Translations under genes and position numbers: made by a program
Shown: positions 6,666 through 14,852 of the stretch, piece after piece
How positions within the stretch are numbered: the first letter of the stretch is position 1
Layout of the letters: every line of letters begins with the position of its first letter
Notes under the pieces: model-generated
Databases searched by the model: none
What the model saw: only the letters and a program-made list of their open reading frames with translations
What the model was told of the DNA's origin: nothing
Assembly: GCF_038632915.1 (NCBI RefSeq)
Contig: NZ_CP152050.1
Location: forward strand, 3,131,001 to 3,195,000
DNA length: 64,000 nt
Direction of reading: 5' to 3'
Source of the DNA: Paenisporosarcina sp. FSL H8-0542
GTDB taxonomy: Bacteria; Bacillota; Bacilli; Bacillales_A; Planococcaceae

Positions 6666-8546
6666 TTATTGATCGATTAAACTGACGGATACTTTCACAT
6701 CAAGCTCGTGGCTGCCACCTCGGTAAACCCCTTGCACCGGACTGACATCCCCGTAATCACGACCCACGCCAACCCGAATATGGTTTTCGAGTGCTTCCAC
6801 ATTATTTGTTGGATCTAGTCCTACCCAGCCTATACCGGGTACCATGACTTCAACCCATGCATGGCTTGCTGCGTCCCCAACTAATGCCGAATTTTCTCCG
6901 ACATACAAATATCCGCTGACGTACCTTGCCGGAATGTGCTTAGCGCGAAGTATACCAAGCATGATGTGAGAAATATCCTGGCAAACACCTTTCTTCAAAT
7001 CAAAGGATTCCAACGCTTTTGTTGAAACATTTGTCGAGGAACCGTCATACGTAAAACGATTGAACAAATAACCCATAACATCAATTGCATATTGAACAGG
7101 ATTGGCCATCTGTCCGGTATCCTTATCGACTTGTTCCATTTGTTCTGGAGTTAAATAGGTGTATGCCGTATTACTTAAATAAGCTAAATAGTGACTGCTG
7201 AATAAATCGGAATGGAAAATCGCATACATTTCCGGTGAATAATCAATGCGGTGAATCCAAGGACTCTTTTGAATGCTAACAATGGAAGTTGCCTTAACTT
7301 CCAGATGCTTATGATGATCCGCTATAAAAAATGATTCGACACTGTTCCCCCAAATATCCACATGTTCTTTCGTTAGAGCAACCGGATTAATATCCGTTCG
7401 ATATGACAGCAATCGTTGACACTCATCCGTACGGGGCTTTAATCGGATTGAGTTCATGCTTTGATCCACCCATGAATCGTAATCAAAAATGTTGGTATGT
7501 TCAATTTTGTATTTCATGGAGGAAGCTTTTTCTGTAATCGGTTGTTGAGGAAAATCTAAAAATTGAACTTGTCGTTGCGTACCAATTGGTTCAATTAAAT
7601 AATAAGTCTTCGAGAAAATTTGTCCAATTTCATTACATTTGTTTTGGAACGTGTTTAAAAAGGCCAGCATATCATCAGAATTTAACTCTTGAATTGACAT
7701 TTCATCAAATTCATTTTTCACATTCTCAAGGGCGTAATATAATTCGGAAGAATAATGTGCAACTTTTGCATTCTCCAAAATATCAATGGCTGCCCTTACA
7801 TGATTGATATTGTAATGAATCGACTGTGGGAACGACTCATCAGTAATTAAAAAAGTTAAGATGGTCTTCGGATCCATCTTGGGACGATTTACTTTCAAAT
7901 AGGCTTCATAACCATTCAACATGCGAAGTGCCGATAACCATGCATAGTAATCGTCGCCTTTGTAAAACAACTGGGTTTCCCGTGTCTGTTCACATACCAC
8001 GTTTAAAATACGTGCCGTTTTTTCTGCACGTTCCAACCACTTCCCGATTTTCATCATGCGATATGCGACACTGCGGGACATACCAGATTCAATAATCCCT
8101 TGGGCAGTCAGGCACGTCAATTTCACTTTACGCAAAAACGTGCGTAAGTGATGAATCGAAAAACTTTCCTGTTCTGCTTGAATGGTAAACAGATACAGAT
8201 CATTTAGAACTTCAAATAGTTCATTCGGCAAGTGATCCCTACTGATTCGTGCATTTTCCCGGGCTACGCGAACACAACTGTATATTGAATTAAAATTATC
8301 TATATGGAAGGCTATATAACGAATATAATCTTCATCTTGAACATCTTCACTACTTTTTAGCTTATCTAGTTCGTCTTTAGTTGAACACGCTTCAAACACT
8401 ATTTGCCAGTGTTTACCGTCTAACAAATCTTCACTCGAAGTCTCAACCATCTGTGTTAAATGAACGTCCAAAATTCGCGCGTTTGTTTCTGTACGTTCAA
8501 TATTCCGTGCCATCCAATAGAGTGAATCTGCTACACGACTTAACAT
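6666..8546 (-). CDS. Alpha-E domain fused to a transglutaminase-like cysteine protease domain
   Basis: About 626 residues in one uninterrupted frame. Residues 1 to about 330 are an alpha-E (DUF403) domain, starting MLSRVADSLYWMARNIERTE. The rest is a transglutaminase-like protein: N-terminal beta domain (KYKIEHTNIFDYDSWVDQS) and a catalytic core with Cys522 (KGVCQDISH), His562 (SHAWVEV) and Asp578 (GLDPTN). These families are usually separate neighbouring genes, so the fusion is notable; an internal Met lies exactly where the transglutaminase normally begins. Translation starts at TAATG, sharing one base with the stop of the ATP-grasp gene, with GGAGGG 8 nt upstream, indicating translational coupling. 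The pair is predicted to make or process a peptide-like product; the substrate is unknown. Confidence 0.9.
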   Translation of the reverse strand: MLSRVADSLYWMARNIERTETNARILDVHLTQMVETSSEDLLDGKHWQIVFEACSTKDELDKLKSSEDVQDEDYIRYIAFHIDNFNSIYSCVRVARENARISRDHLPNELFEVLNDLYLFTIQAEQESFSIHHLRTFLRKVKLTCLTAQGIIESGMSRSVAYRMMKIGKWLERAEKTARILNVVCEQTRETQLFYKGDDYYAWLSALRMLNGYEAYLKVNRPKMDPKTILTFLITDESFPQSIHYNINHVRAAIDILENAKVAHYSSELYYALENVKNEFDEMSIQELNSDDMLAFLNTFQNKCNEIGQIFSKTYYLIEPIGTQRQVQFLDFPQQPITEKASSMKYKIEHTNIFDYDSWVDQSMNSIRLKPRTDECQRLLSYRTDINPVALTKEHVDIWGNSVESFFIADHHKHLEVKATSIVSIQKSPWIHRIDYSPEMYAIFHSDLFSSHYLAYLSNTAYTYLTPEQMEQVDKDTGQMANPVQYAIDVMGYLFNRFTYDGSSTNVSTKALESFDLKKGVCQDISHIMLGILRAKHIPARYVSGYLYVGENSALVGDAASHAWVEVMVPGIGWVGLDPTNNVEALENHIRVGVGRDYGDVSPVQGVYRGGSHELDVKVSVSLIDQ

Positions 8547-9991
8547 TAGCTCATCCCTCCAGACTTCATAACCCATGTATCTTTACCACCACCACCTTGC
8601 GATGAATTCACGACAAGGGATCCTTTTTTCAATGCTACTCGGGAAAGCCCCCCTGGGAATACATGTGTTTCTTTTCCTCTCATGACAAACACTCGTAAAT
8701 CCACGTGACAAGGATAGAATTCTTCCCCTTGGTAGGAAGGAGCTCTCGATAATTTTATCGTCGGTTGTGCAATATATTGATGAGGGTTTTCAAGAATTTT
8801 TTCACGGAATTCCTCGATTTCCACTGAGGTTGCATGAGGCCCTACCAGCATGTCATAGCCTCCTGATGCCCCTACGTTTTTAACTACCAATTCGTGTAAT
8901 CGTTCCAGTACCCAGTTTCGCTGTTCGGCATGATCAAGACGGTAAGTCATGACATTATCAATAATTGGGTCTTCTTTCAAGTAGTAACGAATCATATCTG
9001 GCACGTAGACATACATCGCTTTATCATCCGCCACTCCATTGCCAATTCCATTCAAAATTGCCACATTTCCTTGACGATAAGCCTCAAGCAAACCTTCAAC
9101 GCCTAATGTTGAATCTTCCCTGAACGCCAGAGGGTCCAGGAAGTCGTCATCAATTCGACGATATATGATATCCACTTTTTCAAGACCACGGATCGTTTTC
9201 ATATAAACAATGTTGCCGGAGACGAATAAGTCACGGCCTTCAACCAGATGTAGACCCATTTGTTGTGCCAGAAACACATGATCATAGTAAGCCGAATTAT
9301 AAATACCTGGAGTAAGTAGAACTGCTCGAGGATTGTCTACCCCTTCAGGAGCATGGTCCATAATCGCTTCGTGCAAATAAGTCACTTGATGCTCCAAAGT
9401 CTGAACGGAATGTTTTGCAAAAAATTCAGGGTATACCTGACGCATTACATAGCGGTTTTGGTAAACATACGAAATGCCTGAAGGGTTACGTAAATTGTCT
9501 TCCAGTACTAAGTATTTGCCATTTTCATCCCGGATTAAATCGATTCCGGCAAGAAATATATGATTATTCAATGGAATTTTTATTCCCTGTACTTGTTTAA
9601 CGTAATAATGAGGGTTGTCCACAACCAGTTCCTTAGGGATAATCCCGTCTTTAATGATTTGCTGTTCATTGTATACATCGTGCAAAAAGCAATTGAGTGC
9701 ATTTGTACGTTGTACCATTCCTTTTTCAATTGTTTCCCAATCTTCTGGAGGGATGATGATCGGCACAAAATCAAAAGGCATTGTGCGTTCAGCTCCAACA
9801 TTATTATGATAGACAGTAAAAGTAATGCCTTGTCTCAAAAACGATAATTGGGCTGTTTCATGTTTTTCTTTCAATTCATCAGCAGAAAAATTATGGAGCA
9901 TTTCATAAAATTTTTGATAATGATCCTTCGGTTTTCCGCTTGCCTTCAACATTTCGTCAAAAAACGGCTTAACTTTGTACGTAGTAAACAT
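8546..9991 (-). CDS. Circularly permuted type 2 ATP-grasp protein (DUF404/DUF407)
   Basis: 481 residues with the family hallmarks RTNALNCFLHDVYNEQQIIKDGIIP, DLIRDENGKYLVLEDNLRNPSGISYV (Glu and Asn of the nucleotide/Mg site), GNVAILNGIGNGVADDK and AQPTIKLSRAPSYQGEEFYP near the end. Known analysis of this family predicts an ATP-dependent carboxylate-amine ligase that works with alpha-E and transglutaminase-like partners, which is exactly the arrangement downstream here. It is the first gene of the two-gene unit. No amino-acid adenylation or peptide precursor gene is nearby, so the molecule being ligated cannot be read from context. Confidence 0.9.
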   Translation of the reverse strand: MFTTYKVKPFFDEMLKASGKPKDHYQKFYEMLHNFSADELKEKHETAQLSFLRQGITFTVYHNNVGAERTMPFDFVPIIIPPEDWETIEKGMVQRTNALNCFLHDVYNEQQIIKDGIIPKELVVDNPHYYVKQVQGIKIPLNNHIFLAGIDLIRDENGKYLVLEDNLRNPSGISYVYQNRYVMRQVYPEFFAKHSVQTLEHQVTYLHEAIMDHAPEGVDNPRAVLLTPGIYNSAYYDHVFLAQQMGLHLVEGRDLFVSGNIVYMKTIRGLEKVDIIYRRIDDDFLDPLAFREDSTLGVEGLLEAYRQGNVAILNGIGNGVADDKAMYVYVPDMIRYYLKEDPIIDNVMTYRLDHAEQRNWVLERLHELVVKNVGASGGYDMLVGPHATSVEIEEFREKILENPHQYIAQPTIKLSRAPSYQGEEFYPCHVDLRVFVMRGKETHVFPGGLSRVALKKGSLVVNSSQGGGGKDTWVMKSGGMS

Positions 9992-10226
9992 GAAAACACC
10001 CTCTCTATATATGAAGTTGGAAAATTAAGAAAATAGTACGTTAAGTTTATCATAAAGTTCCTCTTTTCATTACCCATACTCCTAAGTTTTGAAGCCTTCA
10101 AATAGAAATAAAATACACACTGGCATCACTAAGAATATGTGAATATAGGAGTCAAAAATGCACACATCTAAATGTGTTTTTAAAAAAGGATATATTTCAA
10201 AATAACTGCTCTCCATATAAATAAAA

Positions 10227-10277
10227 AAATGAGCTGCTACCCGTGATTTTTCAATCACGAAGGAGCAGCTCATTTTT
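10227..10277 (-). terminator. Long Rho-independent terminator
   Basis: AATGAGCTGCT / GGAGCAGCTCATT outer stem with inner CGTGATT / AATCACG, symmetrical A/T flanks; ends the terC gene on the minus strand. The rest of the 9992-10226 interval shows no gene I can support. Confidence 0.88.
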
Positions 10278-10953
10278 ATTTAGTAAGACCTTCTTTTTGC
10301 TGTCTTTTTTTGACTACTGTACCTAACCCAACAATTAATAACACAAAAGCAATCGGGATGATATATTCAAGAATTGGCCAAGTACGTTCTACAAATAAAT
10401 GGCCATATTTATCATCAACCATCATTTTCCCAGCAGTATAGGCAATGATGCCCGAACCTGCCCACACAAGGAGCGGGTATTTATCCATTAGATTCATAAT
10501 GAGCTGACTACCAAAAATAATCAGTGGCACACTAATAGCCAGTCCAATGACAATCAAGACGATATTTCCTTCTGCAGCTCCTGCAATAGCCAGTACATTA
10601 TCCAGACTCATGACTAAGTCAGCAAAAATAATCGTACGAATAGCGCCAAACAGCGACGCTGAGGAGTGCAAATCTGGATCTTCATTAGCAGATTTAATTA
10701 AATCAAATGCAATATATAACAACAATAATCCACCAATAATTTCTACAAACGGGATTTCCAAAAGATAGACAGCCGCAAATGTTAGCACTACACGCAATCC
10801 AAGTGCACCAACTGTTCCAATGAAAATGGCTTTCTTGCGTTTGTCTTCGGATAATTTTCTGCTTGCTAGCGCAATGACGACGGCATTATCGCCACTTAAT
10901 ACGATATTAATCAAAATAATTTCAAGTAGTATGCCAAAGAAATGTGCATCCAT
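10276..10953 (-). CDS. TerC-family integral membrane protein
   Basis: About 225 residues, roughly seven membrane segments. The two family motifs are present: LINIVLSGDNAVVIALAS near the N-terminus and FADLVMSLDNVLAIAGAA in the middle, each with the Asp-Asn pair that lines the metal site. Bacillus TerC proteins of this size (YceF, YkoY, YjbE type) are linked to manganese export and metalation of secreted enzymes; which subgroup this is remains open. I see no yybP-ykoY riboswitch in front of it. Start: ATG 10953 has GAAG about 9 nt ahead and fits the family N-terminus; an in-frame ATG at 10971 is possible. Confidence 0.88.
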   Translation of the reverse strand: MDAHFFGILLEIILINIVLSGDNAVVIALASRKLSEDKRKKAIFIGTVGALGLRVVLTFAAVYLLEIPFVEIIGGLLLLYIAFDLIKSANEDPDLHSSASLFGAIRTIIFADLVMSLDNVLAIAGAAEGNIVLIVIGLAISVPLIIFGSQLIMNLMDKYPLLVWAGSGIIAYTAGKMMVDDKYGHLFVERTWPILEYIIPIAFVLLIVGLGTVVKKRQQKEGLTK

Positions 10954-11035
10954 TTTTTCATCTTCTTTCATTTTGTTCTGTAACTCTTATTACATCATAC
11001 TCCTCAAACAAAATCTTTCAAGTTTCTTTCCAATA

Positions 11036-11082
11036 AAAAGCCCATGAAAGCTGCCGTATGGCAACCCGTCATGGACTGAAAT
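11036..11082 (-). terminator. Rho-independent terminator
   Basis: Minus-strand AGTCCATGA / TCATGGGCT stem with inner GGTTGCC / GGCAGC, followed by TTTTT; ends the ABC importer operon. Confidence 0.82.
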
Positions 11083-11085
11083 TTA

Positions 11086-12156
11086 TCATTCATATTTGCC
11101 AATGATTTTAACTGCTTTTTCCGTAATGTCTGTATCAATGGCTTCATCAAAATCAAACTCGCCTCTAATTGCACCATTCTTCTTATACAGTTCGTACTGA
11201 TCACGAATATCATCTGTGAACATTTTGCCATTTGGATCAAGTCCAGTGACAAATACATCTTTCCAGACAGCTGCATCTTTTAAAGCTGTGTATTCTGTCA
11301 TGATGTCGATGATTTCATCTGTGCCTTCGCCTTTTTTGAAGGCATCATTGTAATCTCTTACACCTTTCAAGTAAGCTGCCATGAAACGTAAGGACACGTC
11401 CTGCTCGTCATTCATGAACTTCGGTGAACCTAGTACCATGGCAATTTGAGCTTTCGGTGCAAAGTCGGTTGCATCACCTAATCGAACATGAATACCTTCG
11501 GCAACGCCTTGCGTGATTAGAGGTTCAATATTCAAAGCTGCATCAATGGAGCCGTTTTCGATGGCTGCCATCATGTTTCCGAAATCCGGCATAAGAACAA
11601 ACTCGACGTCATCCTTCGACAGACCTGCGTGGTCAAGCATTAGATGGTATATATAATCGTCAACTCCATGCTCCCCTGAAACTGCAATGCGTTTTCCTTT
11701 TAAATCACTGTATGTTTTGATTTCATCCTGTTTATCAGCACCTATTACAAATGTGAAGTAGGACTTCCCTATTTCATTATGGCCTTTATCGGCAACAATT
11801 TTCACATCGATTCCTTGTGCAATCGCATTAAAGAAGGCAGCTGAGGAAATACCTCCTGCAATATCCACATCCCCTGATGCCAATGCTGGCAACATGTCGT
11901 CACTATTCGCGAATGTTGCAAATTCCACTTCGATATTATATTCAGCAAAATAACCTTTTTCATTAGCAATATAAAAGCCTGCCCCAGAAGCAGAACCGTC
12001 TTCTGCAATGACTACTTTCGTTTTCTTACTTAAAGGTGCTAAATCACCAGAAGGATTATCTTTACTTACATCGTCATTCACTTTCACTGCTTCCTTATCA
12101 GAGCAACCCCCAACAAGTAAAATCAAAACGCCCAACATGCCTAGCCACTTTTTCAT
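11086..12156 (-). CDS. ABC importer substrate-binding lipoprotein (SsuA/TauA/NMT1-like)
   Basis: 356 residues. Lipobox LVGGC after a short signal peptide. The mature protein follows the NMT1/SsuA fold: AEDGSASGAGFYIANEKGYFAEYNIEVEFATF, then DDMLPALASGDVDIAGGISSAAFFNAIAQG, and later DAALNIEPLITQGVAEG. Such proteins bind sulfonates, taurine, nitrate or thiamine-precursor pyrimidines; nothing here decides among them, since no desulfonating monooxygenase or thi gene is adjacent. Last gene of a permease-ATPase-binding-protein operon, with GAGGAG before the ATG. Confidence 0.9.
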   Translation of the reverse strand: MKKWLGMLGVLILLVGGCSDKEAVKVNDDVSKDNPSGDLAPLSKKTKVVIAEDGSASGAGFYIANEKGYFAEYNIEVEFATFANSDDMLPALASGDVDIAGGISSAAFFNAIAQGIDVKIVADKGHNEIGKSYFTFVIGADKQDEIKTYSDLKGKRIAVSGEHGVDDYIYHLMLDHAGLSKDDVEFVLMPDFGNMMAAIENGSIDAALNIEPLITQGVAEGIHVRLGDATDFAPKAQIAMVLGSPKFMNDEQDVSLRFMAAYLKGVRDYNDAFKKGEGTDEIIDIMTEYTALKDAAVWKDVFVTGLDPNGKMFTDDIRDQYELYKKNGAIRGEFDFDEAIDTDITEKAVKIIGKYE

Positions 12157-12171
12157 CTATTCACTCCTCGA

Positions 12172-12951
12172 TTACAATCTTGATCCTTGTACTTCTATTT
12201 GCAAGTGACGCCAGATTTCCAGAAATTTCGAAGCCATTTCCGGATTCGAGCGAAAGTCTTCTAATTTCCTTGGACGAGGCAGATCTATTTTCATTTCTGC
12301 CACGATTTTGCCTGGCTGCGCACTCATGAGTAATACACGATCACTTAAATACAATGCTTCGTCGATGCTATGTGTGATGAATAACACCGTTTTCTTTGTT
12401 TCCGACCAAATCGACAATAATTCTTCTTGTAAAATGTATTTATTCTGTTCGTCTAAAGCTCCAAATGGTTCATCCATCAATAAGATTTCTGGGTCATTAG
12501 CAAACGCCCGAGCGATGCTGACACGTTGTTTCATGCCGCCTGAAAGCTCTTTCGGATACATTTTGGCGAATTTCCCAAGACCCACTTTGTTCAAAAAATA
12601 CGTTGTTCGTTCTTTTACAATCGATTTTGGCAAGTGCCGCATCGTCAGTCCGAACGCTACATTTTCCTCAACAGTCAGCCAAGGGAGTATGCCACGTTCC
12701 TGAAACACCATCGATTGACTCGGTCGATCTTCATCTCCGGGTTCAATGGTAAAATCTCCTGAACTTTGATTTTCAAGACCCGCCAGAATGCGAAGTAACG
12801 TTGTTTTTCCACAGCCGCTCGGACCAACGAGACACACAAATTCCCCGTCTTCAATATCGAGCGAGATATTTTCAAGTGCAGTGACACTATTTTCTTTCTT
12901 GTAAAATACTTTCGTTAATTCATGGATTGATATTTTGGATTTTGAGCTCAC
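12172..12951 (-). CDS. ABC importer ATP-binding protein (SsuB/TauB-like)
   Basis: 259 residues with all ABC ATPase signatures: Walker A GPSGCGKTT, Q-loop MVFQERGILPWLT, signature LSGGMKQRVSIARA, Walker B ILLMDEPFGALDE, and switch His in LFITHSIDEALYLSD. The LPWLT and EPFGALDE forms are typical of the nitrate/sulfonate/taurine subfamily. It begins at GTG 12951 with GGAGGTG 6 nt upstream; the ribosome site lies within the end of the permease gene, so the two are translationally linked. Confidence 0.93.
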   Translation of the reverse strand: MSSKSKISIHELTKVFYKKENSVTALENISLDIEDGEFVCLVGPSGCGKTTLLRILAGLENQSSGDFTIEPGDEDRPSQSMVFQERGILPWLTVEENVAFGLTMRHLPKSIVKERTTYFLNKVGLGKFAKMYPKELSGGMKQRVSIARAFANDPEILLMDEPFGALDEQNKYILQEELLSIWSETKKTVLFITHSIDEALYLSDRVLLMSAQPGKIVAEMKIDLPRPRKLEDFRSNPEMASKFLEIWRHLQIEVQGSRL

Positions 12952-12955
12952 GTCG

Positions 12956-13762
12956 TCACCTCCACGGAACTAATTTTCGTTGTAAGCCACGTAATAACAA
13001 TGAAAAGATATATCCAAAGAACGAAATCAGGATTAATCCGACAAACATCTCTTTTAATAAAAACGCACTGTAGGACGTCCAAATCAAATAACCAATTCCT
13101 GAAGTTGCGCCCATCATTTCTGCTGCAACAATGGTAAGCAACGCAATTGCCTGCCCCATTTGAATGCCTTCCAGCATGACGGGAAGCGAACCAGGTAAAG
13201 CGATTTTCAAAAAGAAATCCTTACTGCTTGCTCCATAATTCTTCGCCACATCCAAATAAATGGAGTCTATCGAAATAACGCCAGCTACGGTATTGATCAC
13301 AACTGGAAAGAAGACACTACCCGCAATGGTAACAACTTTCGACACTTCACCAATACCAAAAATGATTAATATAATCGGTAATAATGCAAGTGTGGGAATA
13401 GGCATCAATGCCATAATAATTGGAGAAATAAAATGGCGGATTGGCGCGTATAACCCCATACACAAACCGATGATAATTCCAGGAATAACACCTAGTAAGA
13501 AACCAAACCCTATTCGGAATAGTGATATGTTAATGTGATGAAACAATTCACCAGTCGTGAGCAATTCGAAAAACGTGGTAACAATTGCAGTTGGCGGAGG
13601 GAAAAACCTCGCATCAATCAGTCCGGTTTGAGATAGAAATTGCCAGATGAGCAAGAGACATACTGGAGAAAAAATGGTTAGCCACGTCTTCAGTCGATTC
13701 TGTCTTTGCTGCTTTCGCCATTCTTGTTGTTCCGTTTCTATTGGATTTTTTATATCCCTCAT
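12956..13762 (-). CDS. ABC importer permease (SsuC/TauC-like)
   Basis: About 268 residues with six hydrophobic segments and the EAA-type coupling loop around YLDVAKNYGASSKDFFLKIALPGSLPVMLEG, characteristic of BPD-type importers of the SsuC branch. First gene of the three-gene operon. ATG 13762 is preceded by GAGGTGG; an upstream ATG at 13780 has no ribosome site. A remarkable set of four 21-bp-spaced direct repeats lies 75-150 bp upstream and is the likely control region. Confidence 0.92.
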   Translation of the reverse strand: MRDIKNPIETEQQEWRKQQRQNRLKTWLTIFSPVCLLLIWQFLSQTGLIDARFFPPPTAIVTTFFELLTTGELFHHINISLFRIGFGFLLGVIPGIIIGLCMGLYAPIRHFISPIIMALMPIPTLALLPIILIIFGIGEVSKVVTIAGSVFFPVVINTVAGVISIDSIYLDVAKNYGASSKDFFLKIALPGSLPVMLEGIQMGQAIALLTIVAAEMMGATSGIGYLIWTSYSAFLLKEMFVGLILISFFGYIFSLLLRGLQRKLVPWR

Positions 13763-13836
13763 TTTCCACCACCTCTTCATCCAAATAATATGAAGATAAG
13801 AGGAAATGTGTTCTCACTAAATAGCGTCCCATATCG

Positions 13837-13912
13837 TTTTCAGACGTCGATTATGTAATTTCAGACGTGGTGTCATTTTATTCACACGTCACAAACTATT
13901 TTTCAGACTTCA
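13837..13912 (-). promoter_or_regulatory. Four helically phased direct repeats upstream of the ABC importer operon
   Basis: The heptamer CAGACGT (variants CACACGT, CAGACTT) starts at 13841, 13862, 13883 and 13904, exactly 21 bp apart each time and preceded by two to five Ts. Two helical turns between sites put all four on one face of the DNA. That is how a multimeric activator or repressor array looks. It is the only marked structure in the gap before the permease gene. Confidence 0.65.
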
Positions 13913-13960
13913 TTCTTAAAAAGACGGACTGAGCCAACTGCATTCTAAAAACTCTTCTCC

Positions 13961-13992
13961 AAATAAAAAAGACCCGAAAAATCCGGGTCCCA
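13961..13992 (-). terminator. Rho-independent terminator
   Basis: GACCCG / CGGGTC stem with A-run on plus (T-run on minus), 18 bp after the stop of the small gene at 14010. Confidence 0.9.
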
Positions 13993-14009
13993 ATTTCTTC
14001 TTATTCAAC

Positions 14010-14165
14010 TTATCCGTTTCGGTAAATTTTGGCGCTGGTTTTTAATCTCTCAGTCGATTGTGATTCTTCTGTGTTACCGTTGACTTGTGATTTGGTCCTC
14101 TTTGGCCTTGTCCAGTTATGATGTAATTCCGCTGATTTTGAATCCAGTGGTTGTTTTTTACTCAT
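14010..14165 (-). CDS. Small basic protein, YpzG-like
   Basis: 51 residues, short enough to be missed by length filters. Sequence begins MSKKQPLDSKSAELHHNW and has a basic core NWTRPKRTKSQVNGNTEESQ. The WTRPKR..SQVNG..E block resembles the YpzG-like family of about 50-residue Bacillus proteins of unknown function. Support for reality: AGAGGTG 8 nt before ATG 14165, a clean terminator right after the stop, and strong family-like motif conservation. No membrane segment or signal peptide. Confidence 0.75.
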   Translation of the reverse strand: MSKKQPLDSKSAELHHNWTRPKRTKSQVNGNTEESQSTERLKTSAKIYRNG

Positions 14166-14250
14166 TGCCTTTCACCTCTTTTTTTAAGAATGAAAAGAAG
14201 AAATCTTGTTCAGTATGCGTAATACTCGTTAATCTATGAGTTGCGAAAAA

Positions 14251-14700
14251 TTAATTTCTATTTAATTGCTGAAGAATTAATTCATTAAACCTACGTTCAA
14301 AACTCTCATTATCTTCTTTCCTTCTCTTTTTTGGCCCTTTCATTCGACCACCTGCCTGGCGAATTTTCTTGGCAATATGACGACTATCCAATAGCTGATC
14401 TATATTTTCATTCGTATACTCGCGACCATTTTGATCCATCACTAATCCTCGTTTGGCTAATACCATTGCAGCCAAACCGTAATCCTGTGTAATAACAATA
14501 TCTCCAGGTTTAACGCGATTGACAAGCACAAAATCCACAGCATCCATGCCTTTTGATACCATCACTGTTTTGGCACCTTCACGTTGCATATTGTGTGCTG
14601 TATCGCAGAATAAAGTGACAGGCATTTCATAACGTTTAGCGATTTGAATCGTGCTATCTACTACTGGACATCCATCTGCATCAACTAATATGTTGATCAT
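14251..14700 (-). CDS. yqxD: UPF0178/DUF188 family protein YqxD
   Basis: 149 residues. NILVDADGCPVVDS at the N-terminus, DIVITQDYGLAAMVLAKRG in the middle and the basic tail GGRMKGPKKRRKEDNESF are diagnostic of the YaiI/YqxD (DUF188) family, a PIN-like fold of undefined role. The acidic residues of VDADGCP and TQDYGLA would sit at a PIN-type metal site. GGAGGG precedes the ATG. Monocistronic as far as visible. Confidence 0.92.
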   Translation of the reverse strand: MINILVDADGCPVVDSTIQIAKRYEMPVTLFCDTAHNMQREGAKTVMVSKGMDAVDFVLVNRVKPGDIVITQDYGLAAMVLAKRGLVMDQNGREYTNENIDQLLDSRHIAKKIRQAGGRMKGPKKRRKEDNESFERRFNELILQQLNRN

Positions 14701-14852
14701 TTTTCACATTTCCCTCCACTTCAAAACAAATTTCCGTCAATGTCCTTTGCTTAGCTTTCCATTAATCAACCGAATCATGTTCGTTATCTAGCACATGCAA
14801 ATAAAAACGTGTAAACTTAAGCTTACAGATTCTGGCGATTGGAGATAGTTAC

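Noticed and set aside
10082-10273. 63-codon minus-strand frame
   Set aside because: No ribosome site, composition biased by AT-rich DNA and its start overlaps the terC terminator.
10954-11035. Manganese riboswitch (yybP-ykoY) before the TerC gene
   Set aside because: The leader is too short and lacks the expected paired helices.
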